Below are positions 9,166 through 18,499 of a stretch of 21,688 nucleotides of DNA, piece after piece (within the stretch, counting starts at the first letter, position 1; every line of letters begins with the position of its first letter). Source of the stretch: Hypsibius dujardini (Eukaryota > Tardigrada > Eutardigrada > Parachela > Hypsibiidae). The translations under genes and the position numbers were made by a program. The stretch covers positions 1 through 21,688 of the forward strand of contig LRSR01004577.1 of the NCBI GenBank assembly GCA_001579985.1, written 5' to 3'. The notes under the pieces are model-generated. The model was not told where the DNA came from, did not search any database, and worked only from the letters and a program-made list of their open reading frames with translations.

Positions 9166-10993
9166 TTTGTCTGTGTCTTTGTCTGTGTCTTTGTCTGTGT
9201 CTTTGTCTGTGTCTGTCTGTCTGTCTGTCTGCCTTTCTGCTGGTCTGTCTGTCTTGTCTGTCTGTCTAAAATTGTTCTAACATTTCGTGTTTTGGTGATT
9301 TTTCAGAATCGATTCTCAGCCAAGTCGCGGTTATCCTACTCCCATTCATTAAGACCAACCCACAGTTCGCCATTCCCCTTTTCGAATATCTCATAGTGGA
9401 GAAAAGACAGCACCTTCACGAGCACTATCAAGAGCTCTTTTTTCTTCCCAAAATTCCCGGCATGGAGCGGGTTAATAAAGTGCTCGTAGAGTATACCGGC
9501 AAAACCGATGCTCCGGAGGACTTCACACTTTGTCTGATGGACCAGCTGCAGTTTGTTGATATTATGGGCATCACGCCCAAGAAGCTGGGATCGAGCCTCA
9601 TGACTCAGCAGCCGACCCTGGAGGCAAGTGCAGTCGGCGATCGTAGGCTACGCGTGCCGCAGATGGAAGTGCGGCAGTATGCATTGAGAAAGTTGAAGAT
9701 GCTTCTGCGCAACCAACAGGTATTCTTGGCACTTCACAGACCTATGGACAGACAGAGATATAGAGCGGCACATAGACAGACAAACTGACAGACATACAGA
9801 CCAGATGGACAGGCAGACCTTAGCGGAATTACGAAGCGATCCACGACTAGAGCAGCAGCGGTTGATCATTGAGCTGCCTTCTTTTAGGTTCCTTTATACA
9901 ATATGATCATGTCACCGGAAAAGAAAACAGCTTCTAGCAAGGATGGGCCTGAATTGAGCCCCATCTCGTGCCTTATAGTCACTCTGATGAATTGCTGTCG
10001 GGAAGCTGTTTGCCCGGAGGAGCGACAACGCTTTGGCGAAGTGTTGGGCTCCATTGGGGCCGTTGACCCCGACTGGTATAGCAGCAGCCTGTGTAGCGGC
10101 TAATACTTTTGTGATTTTAATTTCCCATTTTTCGGCAGGGTGGAGCTTCCAGATGCAGTTCACGGTGGACTAGCTCGTTGGCCGGTTTTCCCGGGGGTAC
10201 GCCATGAGGCGTTTGCAATCGATTTCCTCAAGGAATTGGTGAAGGGATACATGACGACCGACAAGACATCGTAAGTCGTGTCAATAAGGACTATCATCCA
10301 GTTCGTATGCTTGTCTATCTGCCCGCCTTTTTATCAGTATGCCTGTCCTATCTGTCTCTCGGTTTGTCTATGTTTGCCTATCTACCGAGTAGAGCTACTT
10401 TCATTTCGAATGGCATACTTTGTGTATTGGGCAATAGGTCGCAGGATGCTTGTGGCGTGGTCATTCAGGAAGCCCTCAAATTCTACAATCTCCGCGATGA
10501 CCGTAAATCCCGCATCGAAGATGGCAACGTTATTTGGAACCAGCTCAGTCGAGACTACCAAGAAATCCTCACGCCCTTTCTTACATCGCGTTACGTCTTT
10601 GTCCTACAAGACGACGACGAGCCCAATCCCTTGGCCAGCAACGAGAACACGACTGTACTGTTCGGTTCCACGCCCGCATTAAGCTCGTATGGCGAGTGGA
10701 TTCGCGCGTGGACGGTGTCGATGATTGAGCGCATCCCGATGGAGTCCAAAAACGAGAACAACGACCCGACTCGGTCCACCGCCACCAAGTTCTTCAAGCA
10801 GTGTGTCCATCTGGTGCAGCACGACTTGAACCGGTGTGTGGCACTGCTGCCGTATGTGGTGCTGTACCTGCTGGTGCACTGTGATCCGAAGCAGAAGGAG
10901 AAACTCTTCGCGGAAATGGTCGCGGCGCTCAAGTAAGGCTGGATTTTATGGCCGTACGGACGGACGTACAGACGTACAGACAGACAGACAGAC

Positions 10994-11040
<47 letters not shown>

Positions 11041-12565
11041 GAGACAGATAGCCAAGTAGCCGGCCAGACATACACACAGGCACACAAAGAGACGGACTGG
11101 CAGACGGACAGAGAAGACATTCATAGACACAGGCAGCCTGGCATGCAGACATACAGATAGACAGGGAATATATAAACACTTTACATGTTTCTTTCTAGAT
11201 CTGAAGATCTGTCCACAACCGAGTCAAACGCGGACGAGAAACATCCGGCTGCCCAGGCCGTTTTGTCTCTTTTAGACTTTCTCCGAGATTGGTGCTACCA
11301 TGCAGAGGCGGCGGGGGAAGTTCGGCGCGAGCAGATGCTGATTGATCCGACGCAGGCCGACAACGGACACTGCCAGGTCTTGGTGTACGACGTGGAGCAT
11401 TTCGTAGCGGGATTCTCGGACGACGTGCTGGCGCGTGCCAGTTTCTGCTGTCACGCCTACCCGAGGGCGCTGATGCATTATGAGAAGTACCTTTGGCAGG
11501 AAGACAGCACGTGGTTGAAGTGGCGCAGCGATAAGCCTTCCTTGGATTTCATGCAACAGGTAGCTTTCCTACGGTTTATGTATTTGCTTGATTTATGTCT
11601 TAACATTAGTATTAACAGCAAAATACATATATCTGAATACAAATACTAAAAAATGTTTAAACTCCAATTATTTAAATATTTGATAAATTAGATAAATGTT
11701 TTCTTCATTCAGGTTTACGTCGCCCTGGAAGAACGTGACGGCGTGGCCGGTTTGAACAGCGTCCGACTGGCCACACCTTCCACGGCAGACAAGATTGTAC
11801 TGCACCTGTCGACCGGGAAGATCCAAGAGGCGCTGCTTTGTTACGAACAGCTCGCGCAAACCTCCAAGAGCTTCCTCCTGCCCGACCAGCATAGCAGCGT
11901 CATGCGCGGCCTGATGGACCTGGACGAACCCTGCAAGGCCATGCTATACTGCAACGGGGTGCTGGCGGAGAATCCCGAGTGGTAAGACTGATGCAATCCG
12001 ACCGCCGGGATTTTTTTAAAATAAATTTAGATATTTTAAAAATTCTATCCTAACAATTTTAGACGCTTTATTTTCAATTAAAAAATTGTGACGTCCTTTA
12101 ATGTGAGATGTCCTGTTTTTGAAACCAATTCTAGGTTGGACGAGCTCAACGGCTACCGCATTGAGGCGGCCTGGAAGTTGGGCCAGTGGGACGCCCTGAA
12201 CGGCTTCATCGATTTGGAGCGACACAAGGACCGGCCAAGCGAGTGGCACGCCGGGGTAGGACGTCTGCTGTTGGACGCCAAGCTCGGCGATTCGGAAGGA
12301 TTTCGCGGAGCGATGGGCCATCTACAGGCGCAGCTGATGGGACCGGTATGTGCGGCTAATATGGAGAAGGGGGCGTACCACCGGAGTTACGATAACATTG
12401 TGCAGTTGCACACGTTGTTTGAGCTGGAGGAGGGCGCCCAAACCTGGTTCGGCATCCAGCCGGATGAAGAGTTCCCCAGTGTGCCGAAGAAGCCGGCCGT
12501 ATTGTTGCGTGAATGGGAGTTGAGGTAAAAAACAGATAGGTGGTAGGCAGTTAGACAGGCAGATG

Positions 12566-12599
<34 letters not shown>

Positions 12600-13344
12600 T
12601 AGACAGACAGACAGATAGGCAGATAGGCAGACAGGCAGGCAGGCAGACAGCCAAGCAGACAAGACGAAGGTTTATGCTTTGATAAGGTTTGAACCGCGGG
12701 TTTGAAATACCGATCATTTTCCTGAACAGATTGCACTTGGCGCAGCCGTCTTACCATAACGTTCAGAAGATCCTCGCGGTCCGACGGACTATCTTGCAGG
12801 CAACAGGGGATGAGAGTTTCCGGGGCGAAATCGGCGCATCCTGGCTGAAGAGCGCCCGAATTGCACGAAAAGCCAATCACCTCCAGACGGCCTACAGCTA
12901 CCTGCTGAAATCGGAGGGATATGATTCGCTGCTCTTCCCGCTGGAGAATGCTAAGTACCTCTGGGCCAAGGGTGAGGAGGACAGCGCCATCGCTTACCTA
13001 GAGAAGGCGACGACCAACGGGAAGTGGCTGAGTGGAGCGAAGAAACTCCTTATCTACCCGAAGACGAAGCTGCGGTTGGCGCGTTTTCTGGGCGAGTCGA
13101 AGAGTCTCCAGTCCAAGGAGATCTTACGGAGGTTCGAGGAGGTTGTGGAGATTGCACCGAAACTGGAGAAGAGCCATTTTTATCTTGGACAGTATATTGA
13201 TCAGGTGTGTATTGATCAGCAGTCATGCATGACCTTTTTTTCTCGCTGCGTGACTAGCTGCCTGTCTTACTGACTGCCTTTCTATCTACCTCTCTCTCTG
13301 TCTGCCTATATGTCTGTCTATCTGTCTGCCTGTCTCTCTGTGTC

Positions 13345-13386
<42 letters not shown>

Positions 13387-13872
13387 AGTCTGTCTGTCGG
13401 TCTGTTTGGCTGACTACCGGCCTCTGTAATGTGCCCTCGTTTAACTCCAGATGCTCGTGGAGTCAGGAAAACCTATCTGCGACCAGGGAGAGGAAGTACT
13501 TTTGATTATGGAGCAGTTTATTCAGGCATTGCGCTATGGTTGCCACTTTATCCATCAAAGTCTTCCGCGACTCCTCACCCTGTGGTTGGATTTCGGTGCT
13601 CTCTGCAACGAGAAATATCCAGTTTCGCGAAAGGGCGGCTTAACCATACCAGCACAGCTCGATACCGTCTTCAAGCGAATCCAGGAGCTGATCCGTGGCA
13701 AAGCGCTGACCAGCATTCCCATGTATGTCCTACTCACGGCCTTTCCCCAGCTCATCTCGCGCATCTGCACTCCAAATGAGGAAGTCTTCGTACTGTTGAT
13801 GAGCGTCATCGCAAAAATTGCACAGGTTGGCAGTCTGTTTATCTGTCTGTCTATCCGCTTGTTTGTTGTCTG

Positions 13873-13914
<42 letters not shown>

Positions 13915-16629
13915 GCCTGTCTGTCTGTCTATCTGTCTGTCTATCTATCTCTGTCTCTCTCGCTAAGTGCATAGACGCTTCATTGGCTCATCCCATCTTT
14001 CCCTTTAGACATTTCCCCAGCAAACCATGTGGCAGCTGGCGCCAGTCCATTTGTCTAAACTGCAATATCGCAACCAACGTTACTTGCGCACCATGAAGAA
14101 GGTCAAGGAGGGCGTGAATGACCCATTACTTCGTTTTTTCACCCACATGGAGGAGTTTTGTAGGCAGTTAATCATTTTCTCCAACGTCAAGACCGACCGG
14201 TCACTCAACGGTAACAACTCGAATACCTTCTCCATGAAGGATTACGGCGAGTTACGTGTAATTCGTCGTCTGCTGCAAGATGCCAAATGGGCCAAACCGA
14301 TGCTGCCGTTTCGAACATTTATGAACCCTGTGCTACCGGACGGCGATTATTCTCCCGACTATCAAGCATTCGCACCCATCCTGCCCACCATCGTGGAGTT
14401 CGGGGATCTCTTTACCATAGTGCCATCACTACAGAAGCCTAAACGCCTCACGATTTTGGACTCCACGGGTGCGTCCTTCTACTGTCGATCTGCCTGCCTG
14501 TCTGTCTGTTTATCTGTTTGTCTGTCTGTCTGTTTATTTGCCTCTCTGCCTTTTGGTCTGTCTATTTTTCTGCTTGCCTGTCTAGCTGTCTGTCTGGCTG
14601 TCTGTCTGTTTGTCTATCTGTCTGTATGTCGGTGACTTCCCCGATATATCCTTTCACTGAATCGCACAACTATCCATCCAGGCATAATCCACCACATTCT
14701 GCTGAAGCCGAAAGACGACCTCCGGAAGGACTCCCGTTTCATGGAGCTCGTCGGGATGGTCAACAAATTCCTCCGCGAGAACTCGGAAGCGCGTCGCCGG
14801 CAGCTCCGCATCCGCACCTACTCCGTGGTTCCGCTCAACGAGGAGTGCGGCATCATCGAGTGGGTCCCCAACATCCAGACTCTGCGCAGCATCCTCATCA
14901 ACACATACGCGCAGGAGAAACGCCACATCCTAGACCGTGACGAGCTGAAGGTGCGCACGTATAGGCATGACGTTAATATGGCGCCGTGAAAATCCGTTCA
15001 ATCAACAATCTATTGAGTTTATTACGATTCAAGTCCAAAACGCTTTTTTGTTTCACTGTTGCGCATTTGATTTAACTATTAGCATTAATGCAATTTCAGT
15101 GGGAATTTATAGGCAACATCAGATTTTACATAGGACATAATGGGTGGAGTTAAGAGATTTGATCGATCGGATCAGAAAAGCTCCCAGTTTCTGGAAATGA
15201 CCTAGAGCTCCGACCACTGGCTCGGTTGATCGATGGATTGATTGATTTGGTTGGTTGTTTGGATTATGAATAGAGTTGCCATTTATGGTTAGGCACATTG
15301 AAGATTTGTTGTTTGGTTTGATGAAGGGTTATATATTCAGGTTTGATACGTCTATTTGTAGGCCATTGTCTCGTCGAAGCACGCCCCGCTGGAGGACAAG
15401 CTGCGCAGTTTCCTCCACCTCGTCCAACGGCACCCGTCCGTCTTGCATCGCTGGTTTGAGAGGAGCTTCACCGACCCAACGGCGTGGTTGGCCGCTCGTC
15501 TGGCCTACTCACGGACCTGTGCGGTAATGTGTATGGTGGGCTACATCATGGGGCTGGGCGACCGGCACGGGGAGAATATTCTGCTGGATACGACTACGGG
15601 TGAGGTGATGCATGTCGACTACGGTTGCCTTTTCAACCAGGGGGAGAATCTCGAATGGCCGGAGAAGGTTCCGTTTAGGTGAGGGACTTGTTTTGCCAGC
15701 TTTTCATTTCATTGTCTGTCTCCGTGCGGACCCTGCCTGCCGACTGATTCTTTGTCTGTCTGTCTCACTGTCTGCCAGCCTGCTTATTTGTTTGTCTGTC
15801 TGTCTGTTTTTCTGTTTGTTTATCTGACTTTTTGTTTTGATCAAGTTGTCTGTTTGTCTGTCTGTCTCTGTCTGTTTCTCTGCCTGTCTCTCTGACTCTC
15901 TGTTTGTATGTTGTCTGTCTCTCTGACTCTGTTTGTCGGTATATCTGTCTCTCTGACTCTGTTTGTCGGTATGTCGGTATATCTGTCTGTCTGTCGGGCC
16001 TTGTTGTCTGCTTTGACTGTACTTGCAATTGCAAATGTCAATAAACAACTCCAGGTTGACGCATAACGTGGTCGATGGGATGGGCCCACTGGGCGTGGAA
16101 GGATTCTACCGGTCGGCTTGTGAGCTGACCCTCAAAGTCATTCGCCACCAGAAGAACGCGATGATGAGCGTGCTGAAACCGTTCCTCCACGATCCACTTG
16201 TCGAATGGCAGTCGAAAGGTAGGCGTTCACTTAAAATGAATCCCGTGATTATTTCGTACATTTTTTTACATTTTTCTTCGAATGTTCGTTTCAGCTTGAT
16301 TTTGATACTGTGATAAATGCGTCTTTCTCAAGCTCGTTTATTTTGCTAGCAGCTACTACAACCGGTGGAGAATCCAGTCGGAAGACAGCCGCTGCAGTCG
16401 GCGGTGGCACGGAGACTGGCGAGTCCCAGAACACCGAAGCCATCGCGCATATCGTGAAAATTGAGCGCCGGATCGTCGGTCAGACGGCGGACGCCTCCGC
16501 CAGTCTTCCGCTGTCCGTGCAGGGCCAGGTGAACCATCTCATCCGGGAGGCCACGTCGCATGTCAATCTCAGCCAGATGTACGTGCCGTTTTTTGTCGGT
16601 CGGTCGGTCTGTCTGTCTGTCTGTCTGTC

Positions 16630-16664
<35 letters not shown>

Positions 16665-16841
16665 CGGAAGGCCATGTCACGAGTCAATCTCAGTCAGATG
16701 TACGTGCCGTTTGGCTGATTGTATCAGGTTGCGTTCGTAGAAACGGCTACGAACCGATACAGACGATTACAGTTAAGTAAATTAACATTACTGCCGTCTT
16801 TGTAATTTTGTAGGTATGTCGGATGGGCTGCGTTCCTTTGA
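5863..16841 (+). CDS. ATR: ATR serine/threonine kinase (PIKK), 19 exons, short N-terminus
   Basis: Exons: 5863-6030, 6748-7038, 7655-8161, 8678-9014, 9307-9719, 9888-10075, 10139-10270, 10438-10932, 11199-11559, 11713-11981, 12135-12524, 12730-13204, 13451-13825, 14009-14468, 14682-14950, 15362-15678, 16055-16218, 16353-16578, 16814-16841. All junctions are GT-AG and in phase, giving about 1954 residues. Order: HEAT-like helices (1-322), UME (from 323), FAT (from about 965, with RDGVAGLNSVR), kinase (about 1590-1870) with KPKDDLRKD, GLGDRHGENILLD and DYG, then FATC ending QMYVGWAAFL. Family knowledge: ATR is the nuclear replication-stress and DNA-damage checkpoint kinase, works with ATRIP and phosphorylates SQ/TQ sites. 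UME placement and the C-terminus separate it from ATM, DNA-PKcs and mTOR. The ATG at 5863 is five bases after an acceptor. The N-terminal 700-800 residues of vertebrate ATR are absent. Confidence 0.95.
6031..6747 (+). other. ATR intron 1
   Basis: 717 bp between LLK|gtcagt and tctgcag|GGTTTG. It contains the MITE-like element 6101-6373; the rest is AT-rich sequence with nothing recognised. Confidence 0.8.
6101..6373. mobile_element. MITE-like element, Tc1/mariner-type ends
   Basis: Ends TA-GTGTTTCAGCTAAGTTC... and, read inward from the right, TA-GGTGTATCAGCCAAGTT...: a terminal inverted repeat of about 22 bp with two mismatches and one extra base, continuing into GGCCA on both sides. A TA dinucleotide flanks each end, the target duplication typical of Tc1/mariner elements. 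The interior has further GGCCAA/TTGGCC-type motifs and no transposase frame, so it would be non-autonomous. Confidence 0.6.
7026..7095 (+). repeat. Short tandem repeat across the ATR exon 2 donor
   Basis: About three copies of a unit like GTAGAGTACGTCAAGATA start at the exon 2 splice donor (ATCAAG|gtaaatagagtacg). The second unit carries AAGGTACAG, a possible weak second donor. Confidence 0.6.
7039..7654 (+). other. ATR intron 2
   Basis: 616 bp, AT-rich after the short tandem repeat at its 5' end, ending in gtgtgttttag. No gene seen on either strand. Confidence 0.8.
8162..8677 (+). repeat. ATR intron 3 with degenerate TGTC/TCTG tract
   Basis: Much of this 516-bp intron (about 8210-8475) is a decayed TCTG/TTTG tract on the plus strand. 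No coding signal apart from the artefactual repeat frames. Confidence 0.75.
8678..9014 (+). other. ATR UME domain exon
   Basis: Encodes residues 323-434. VRGLKFIAEMQGETLAHE, FLSFVFFADLKLVDPLL and MQVMGSKHISSVRIK align with the UME region of ATR orthologues, continuing in exon 5 with SILSQVAVILLPFI. The donor is the non-consensus gttagt at 9015. Confidence 0.85.
9055..9268 (+). repeat. Compound TGTGTC / (TG)n / TGTC microsatellite, ATR intron 4
   Basis: TCTGTG hexamers, then roughly 37 TG dinucleotides (about 9090-9164), then TCTTTGTCTGTG and TGTC units, ending about 40 bp before the exon 5 acceptor (9306). Confidence 0.95.
9735..9815 (+). repeat. Short degenerate ACAG tract, ATR intron 5
   Basis: Interrupted ACAG tetramers inside the 168-bp intron 9720-9887. 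Orientation is opposite to the intron 4 tract. Confidence 0.7.
10290..10390 (+). repeat. Degenerate TGTC tract, ATR intron 7
   Basis: Decayed TGTC/TGCC/TATC units in the 167-bp intron 10271-10437. Orientation is opposite to the tract in intron 8, so exon 8 has complementary flanks. Confidence 0.6.
10962..11160 (+). repeat. (ACAG)n microsatellite, ATR intron 8
   Basis: Clean ACAG tetramers for about 80 bp, then degenerate copies. They lie between the CTCAA|gtaagg donor and the tttctag acceptor at 11198. Confidence 0.95.
12540..12660 (+). repeat. (ACAG)n microsatellite, ATR intron 11
   Basis: ACAG and AGGC-variant tetramers in the 205-bp intron 12525-12729. Confidence 0.9.
13262..13420 (+). 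repeat. (TGTC)n microsatellite, ATR intron 12
   Basis: TGTC tetramers with interruptions, opposite in orientation to intron 11, so exon 12 has complementary repeat flanks. Confidence 0.9.
13830..13962 (+). repeat. (TGTC)n microsatellite, ATR intron 13
   Basis: TGTC tetramers beginning a few bases after the exon 13 donor (CACAG|gttggc). Confidence 0.9.
14478..14632 (+). repeat. (TGTC)n microsatellite, ATR intron 14
   Basis: TGTC/TGCC/TATC tetramers in the 213-bp intron 14469-14681. Confidence 0.9.
14951..15361 (+). other. ATR intron 15
   Basis: 411 bp without a tetranucleotide array. The 3' half has GATTGATTG-type short repeats and CGATCGAT palindromes. It ends in ctatttgtag. Nothing else recognised. 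Confidence 0.75.
15708..16010 (+). repeat. Long TGTC/TCTC microsatellite, ATR intron 16
   Basis: About 300 bp of TGTC tetramers mixed with TCTCTGACTCTGTTTG subrepeats (for example near 15890, 15920 and 15950) in the 376-bp intron 15679-16054. Confidence 0.9.
16592..16663 (+). repeat. (TGTC)n microsatellite, ATR intron 18
   Basis: TCGG and TGTC tetramers lying exactly between the end of exon 18 and its partial duplicate at 16664-16712. Confidence 0.95.
16664..16712 (+). repeat. Partial duplicate of ATR exon 18 end with its splice donor
   Basis: 49 bp matching 16543-16591 at 43 of 49 positions, 121 bp downstream. It includes the last coding bases (AATCTCAG.CAGAT) and the donor gtacgt. It is a direct repeat separated by the microsatellite. 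Confidence 0.9.
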
Positions 16842-17163
16842 CCTTGCAAATGGTCTGGACAGGGAGTTGGAAAAGCCTCCGTTCGTACAATTAGCCTTTC
16901 CATTTTTGCCTTATTGTTTCAGTAGTATTATGATTCTCGTTTAGTAGCGGATCTTGGTATCGGAGAAAGCTGTTTTTTACTATTTTGTGCGCGTCAGATG
17001 CTTCTGTTTGCGGATGTGAAATATGGCTAGGTGCCACCATGTTCACGTTCAAGTTCACCTGCTCCGATACCGTTTTGAACAAAGACACACAGACAGAAAG
17101 ACAACAAATTCAACCAGATAGAACAACAGAAAAAAATAGAAACCGACGTGGATAGATAGGCAA

Positions 17164-17194
<31 letters not shown>

Positions 17195-17596
17195 AACAAA
17201 CAGACAGACAGACAGACGGACAGGCACAGACAGACAGACAGACAACAGACAGACAGACAGACAGACAGACAGACGGACAGACAGACAGACGGACAGACAG
17301 ACGGACAGACAGACAGGCAGACTAACACTAAAACTCAACATCCATCAGATGTTCCTTTCAATTTCATTCAAGGATCCTCAACCAAAATAGATCAAAATAA
17401 GTTACGTCGTAGCGGTTGCATGGCTGCCATAATTTTCCTTCAACAATCGACGCAAGCATGTGACTTCTTTCGCTCGCACTGTCTGTGCTGCTTCGCTATC
17501 ATCCTTTGAACTTGAAAACAGGTTTATTTATTTATTTCTTCATCCTGATTGAGACATATAACATCGATCTCTCGATCCATCCATCTTTCAACTACA
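16842..17596. other. ATR 3' region and upstream region of gene C
   Basis: No coding exon seen on either strand and no clear AATAAA after the ATR stop. It contains the (ACAG)n tract 17085-17325 and a TTTATTTATTTATTTC stretch shortly before the gene C start. A promoter for gene C could lie here but no element is distinctive. Confidence 0.5.
17085..17325 (+). repeat. (ACAG)n microsatellite between ATR and gene C
   Basis: Long ACAG tract with ACAA and ACGG variants. It is opposite in orientation to the TGTC tract after gene C. Confidence 0.95.
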
Positions 17597-18283
17597 ATGG
17601 CTGACACTCCAGCAGAACAACGGCCTGCTGCCACTGCCGGTCATGAAAGCCTCACCGACGATCATCATGATGGACCTGAACCGGCCAGTTTCGATCTCGA
17701 CGAGATCCCGAAAGTACCGCAAATCCTCCAGCTTGGCAATTGCATTCGCTGCTCCGCCCCCTCGAGCCCAAAAGTCATTACATGCGGTGTTTGTCGACGC
17801 TGCTTGGTCGAAGCAAAGTTGCTATGTCTATCTGGCTACCTTCGGCAGCTGAATCAGGCATGGCAGACGGAGATTTTTGTTTGCTTTGCGGCGACCCTGG
17901 ACGAAAAACGGTTGCAGTGGTTGTTGGACCTCCTGAAACCGGTGATTGATCCCGCTTCGCCGGCCACTGACGATGTGAGGAAGATGATTTTGACGGCGGA
18001 ACTGTCGCGCGAGGATGGGGTGATGGTGAGGCGGAATAGATCATATGAACAGGTTCAGATATTGGTGAGGAATCTCACGAACTTGGCGGAGTGGTTTCGC
18101 GCCACGGATGTGTCGAGTCAGGAGATTTTTCTTCTGCGCTTTCTGGCGATGTTTGAGTACGCTGCGCTTCTGCATGTCTGCGTGGAGCTCGAGAGGCTAA
18201 AAGCTCCGGTTGTAAAACCGATGTTATCGTCTAGTGAACCTGGAGATGCGAACGGAAGTGCGGCTGAGATTCGGTCCTGTTAG
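17597..18283 (+). CDS. Gene C: zinc-ribbon-like N-terminal exon, unrecognised
   Basis: Open frame of 228 residues from ATG at 17597 (context caATGG) to TAG at 18281-18283. After an acidic, low-complexity start (about 1-45) comes a four-cysteine cluster, CIRC-x10-CGVC followed by RRC, suggesting zinc binding. The rest is mostly helical (LDEKRLQWLLDLLKPV, VQILVRNLTNLAEWF, IFLLRFLAMFEYAALLHV). No family is recognised. It may not be a complete gene: the next exon (from 18477 or 18500) has no start codon of its own and encodes a WD40-type protein. Two in-phase joins are possible: donor gtaaaa at about 18210 to acceptor 18476, or a weak donor gtcctg at about 18273 to acceptor 18499. Either would make an N-terminal zinc-ribbon/helical region fused to WD40 repeats and would remove the present stop. 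Function unknown. Confidence 0.55.
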   Translation: MADTPAEQRPAATAGHESLTDDHHDGPEPASFDLDEIPKVPQILQLGNCIRCSAPSSPKVITCGVCRRCLVEAKLLCLSGYLRQLNQAWQTEIFVCFAATLDEKRLQWLLDLLKPVIDPASPATDDVRKMILTAELSREDGVMVRRNRSYEQVQILVRNLTNLAEWFRATDVSSQEIFLLRFLAMFEYAALLHVCVELERLKAPVVKPMLSSSEPGDANGSAAEIRSC

Positions 18284-18284
18284 T

Positions 18285-18291
18285 TGATTTC

Positions 18292-18322
<31 letters not shown>

Positions 18323-18440
18323 GTCTATCTGTCTCTCTGTCTCTCTGTCTCTCTGTCTCTCTATCTACCTGTCTGTCTATCTGTATATCTGTCTGTTTAT
18401 CTGTCTGTTTGTCCGTCTGTCCGTCTGTCTGTCTGCCTGT
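18285..18440 (+). repeat. (TGTC)n microsatellite after the gene C exon
   Basis: TGTC and TCTC tetramers beginning directly after the TAG at 18283. This is the setting seen in most ATR introns, and supports reading this stretch as an intron between C and D. Confidence 0.9.
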
Positions 18441-18499
18441 TTGCATGATTCCTTGGCTCTACAAACTGTTTAACAGGATTCATGTTACAAACTTTACAG

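Larger units (their letters stand above)
14009..16218 (+). other. ATR kinase domain exons (14-17)
   Basis: Exon 14 ends in the N-lobe lead-in (SLQKPKRLTILDSTG). Exon 15 has the ATP-site lysine in LLKPKDDLRKD and the strand AVPLN-like segment SVVPLNEECGIIEWV. Exon 16 has the catalytic loop GLGDRHGEN (Asp about residue 1777) and the metal-binding motif as DYG (Asp about residue 1796), 19 residues apart. Exon 17 has THNVVDGMGPLGVEGFYR and FLHDPLVEW. All residues expected for an active PIKK are visible. Confidence 0.9.
16478..16841 (+). other. ATR FATC tail, split over two exons
   Basis: SLPLSVQGQVNHLIREATS and VNLSQ in exon 18 join through AT|G to the 28-nt final exon encoding the last residues YVGWAAFL. 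This matches the LPLSIEG...QMYLGW pattern of ATR orthologues. The final exon was too small to stand out by itself and is placed by phase and homology. Confidence 0.9.

Noticed and set aside
10591-11130. Minus-strand frame of 179 codons over ATR exon 8
   Set aside because: Half is antisense of the conserved ATR exon and half is repeat-derived.
5863-16841. Assignment of the PIKK as ATM, DNA-PKcs, mTOR or SMG1
   Set aside because: The UME segment, the RDGVAGLNSVR-type FAT motif, THNVVDGMGPLG and the QMYVGW C-terminus all match ATR most closely.
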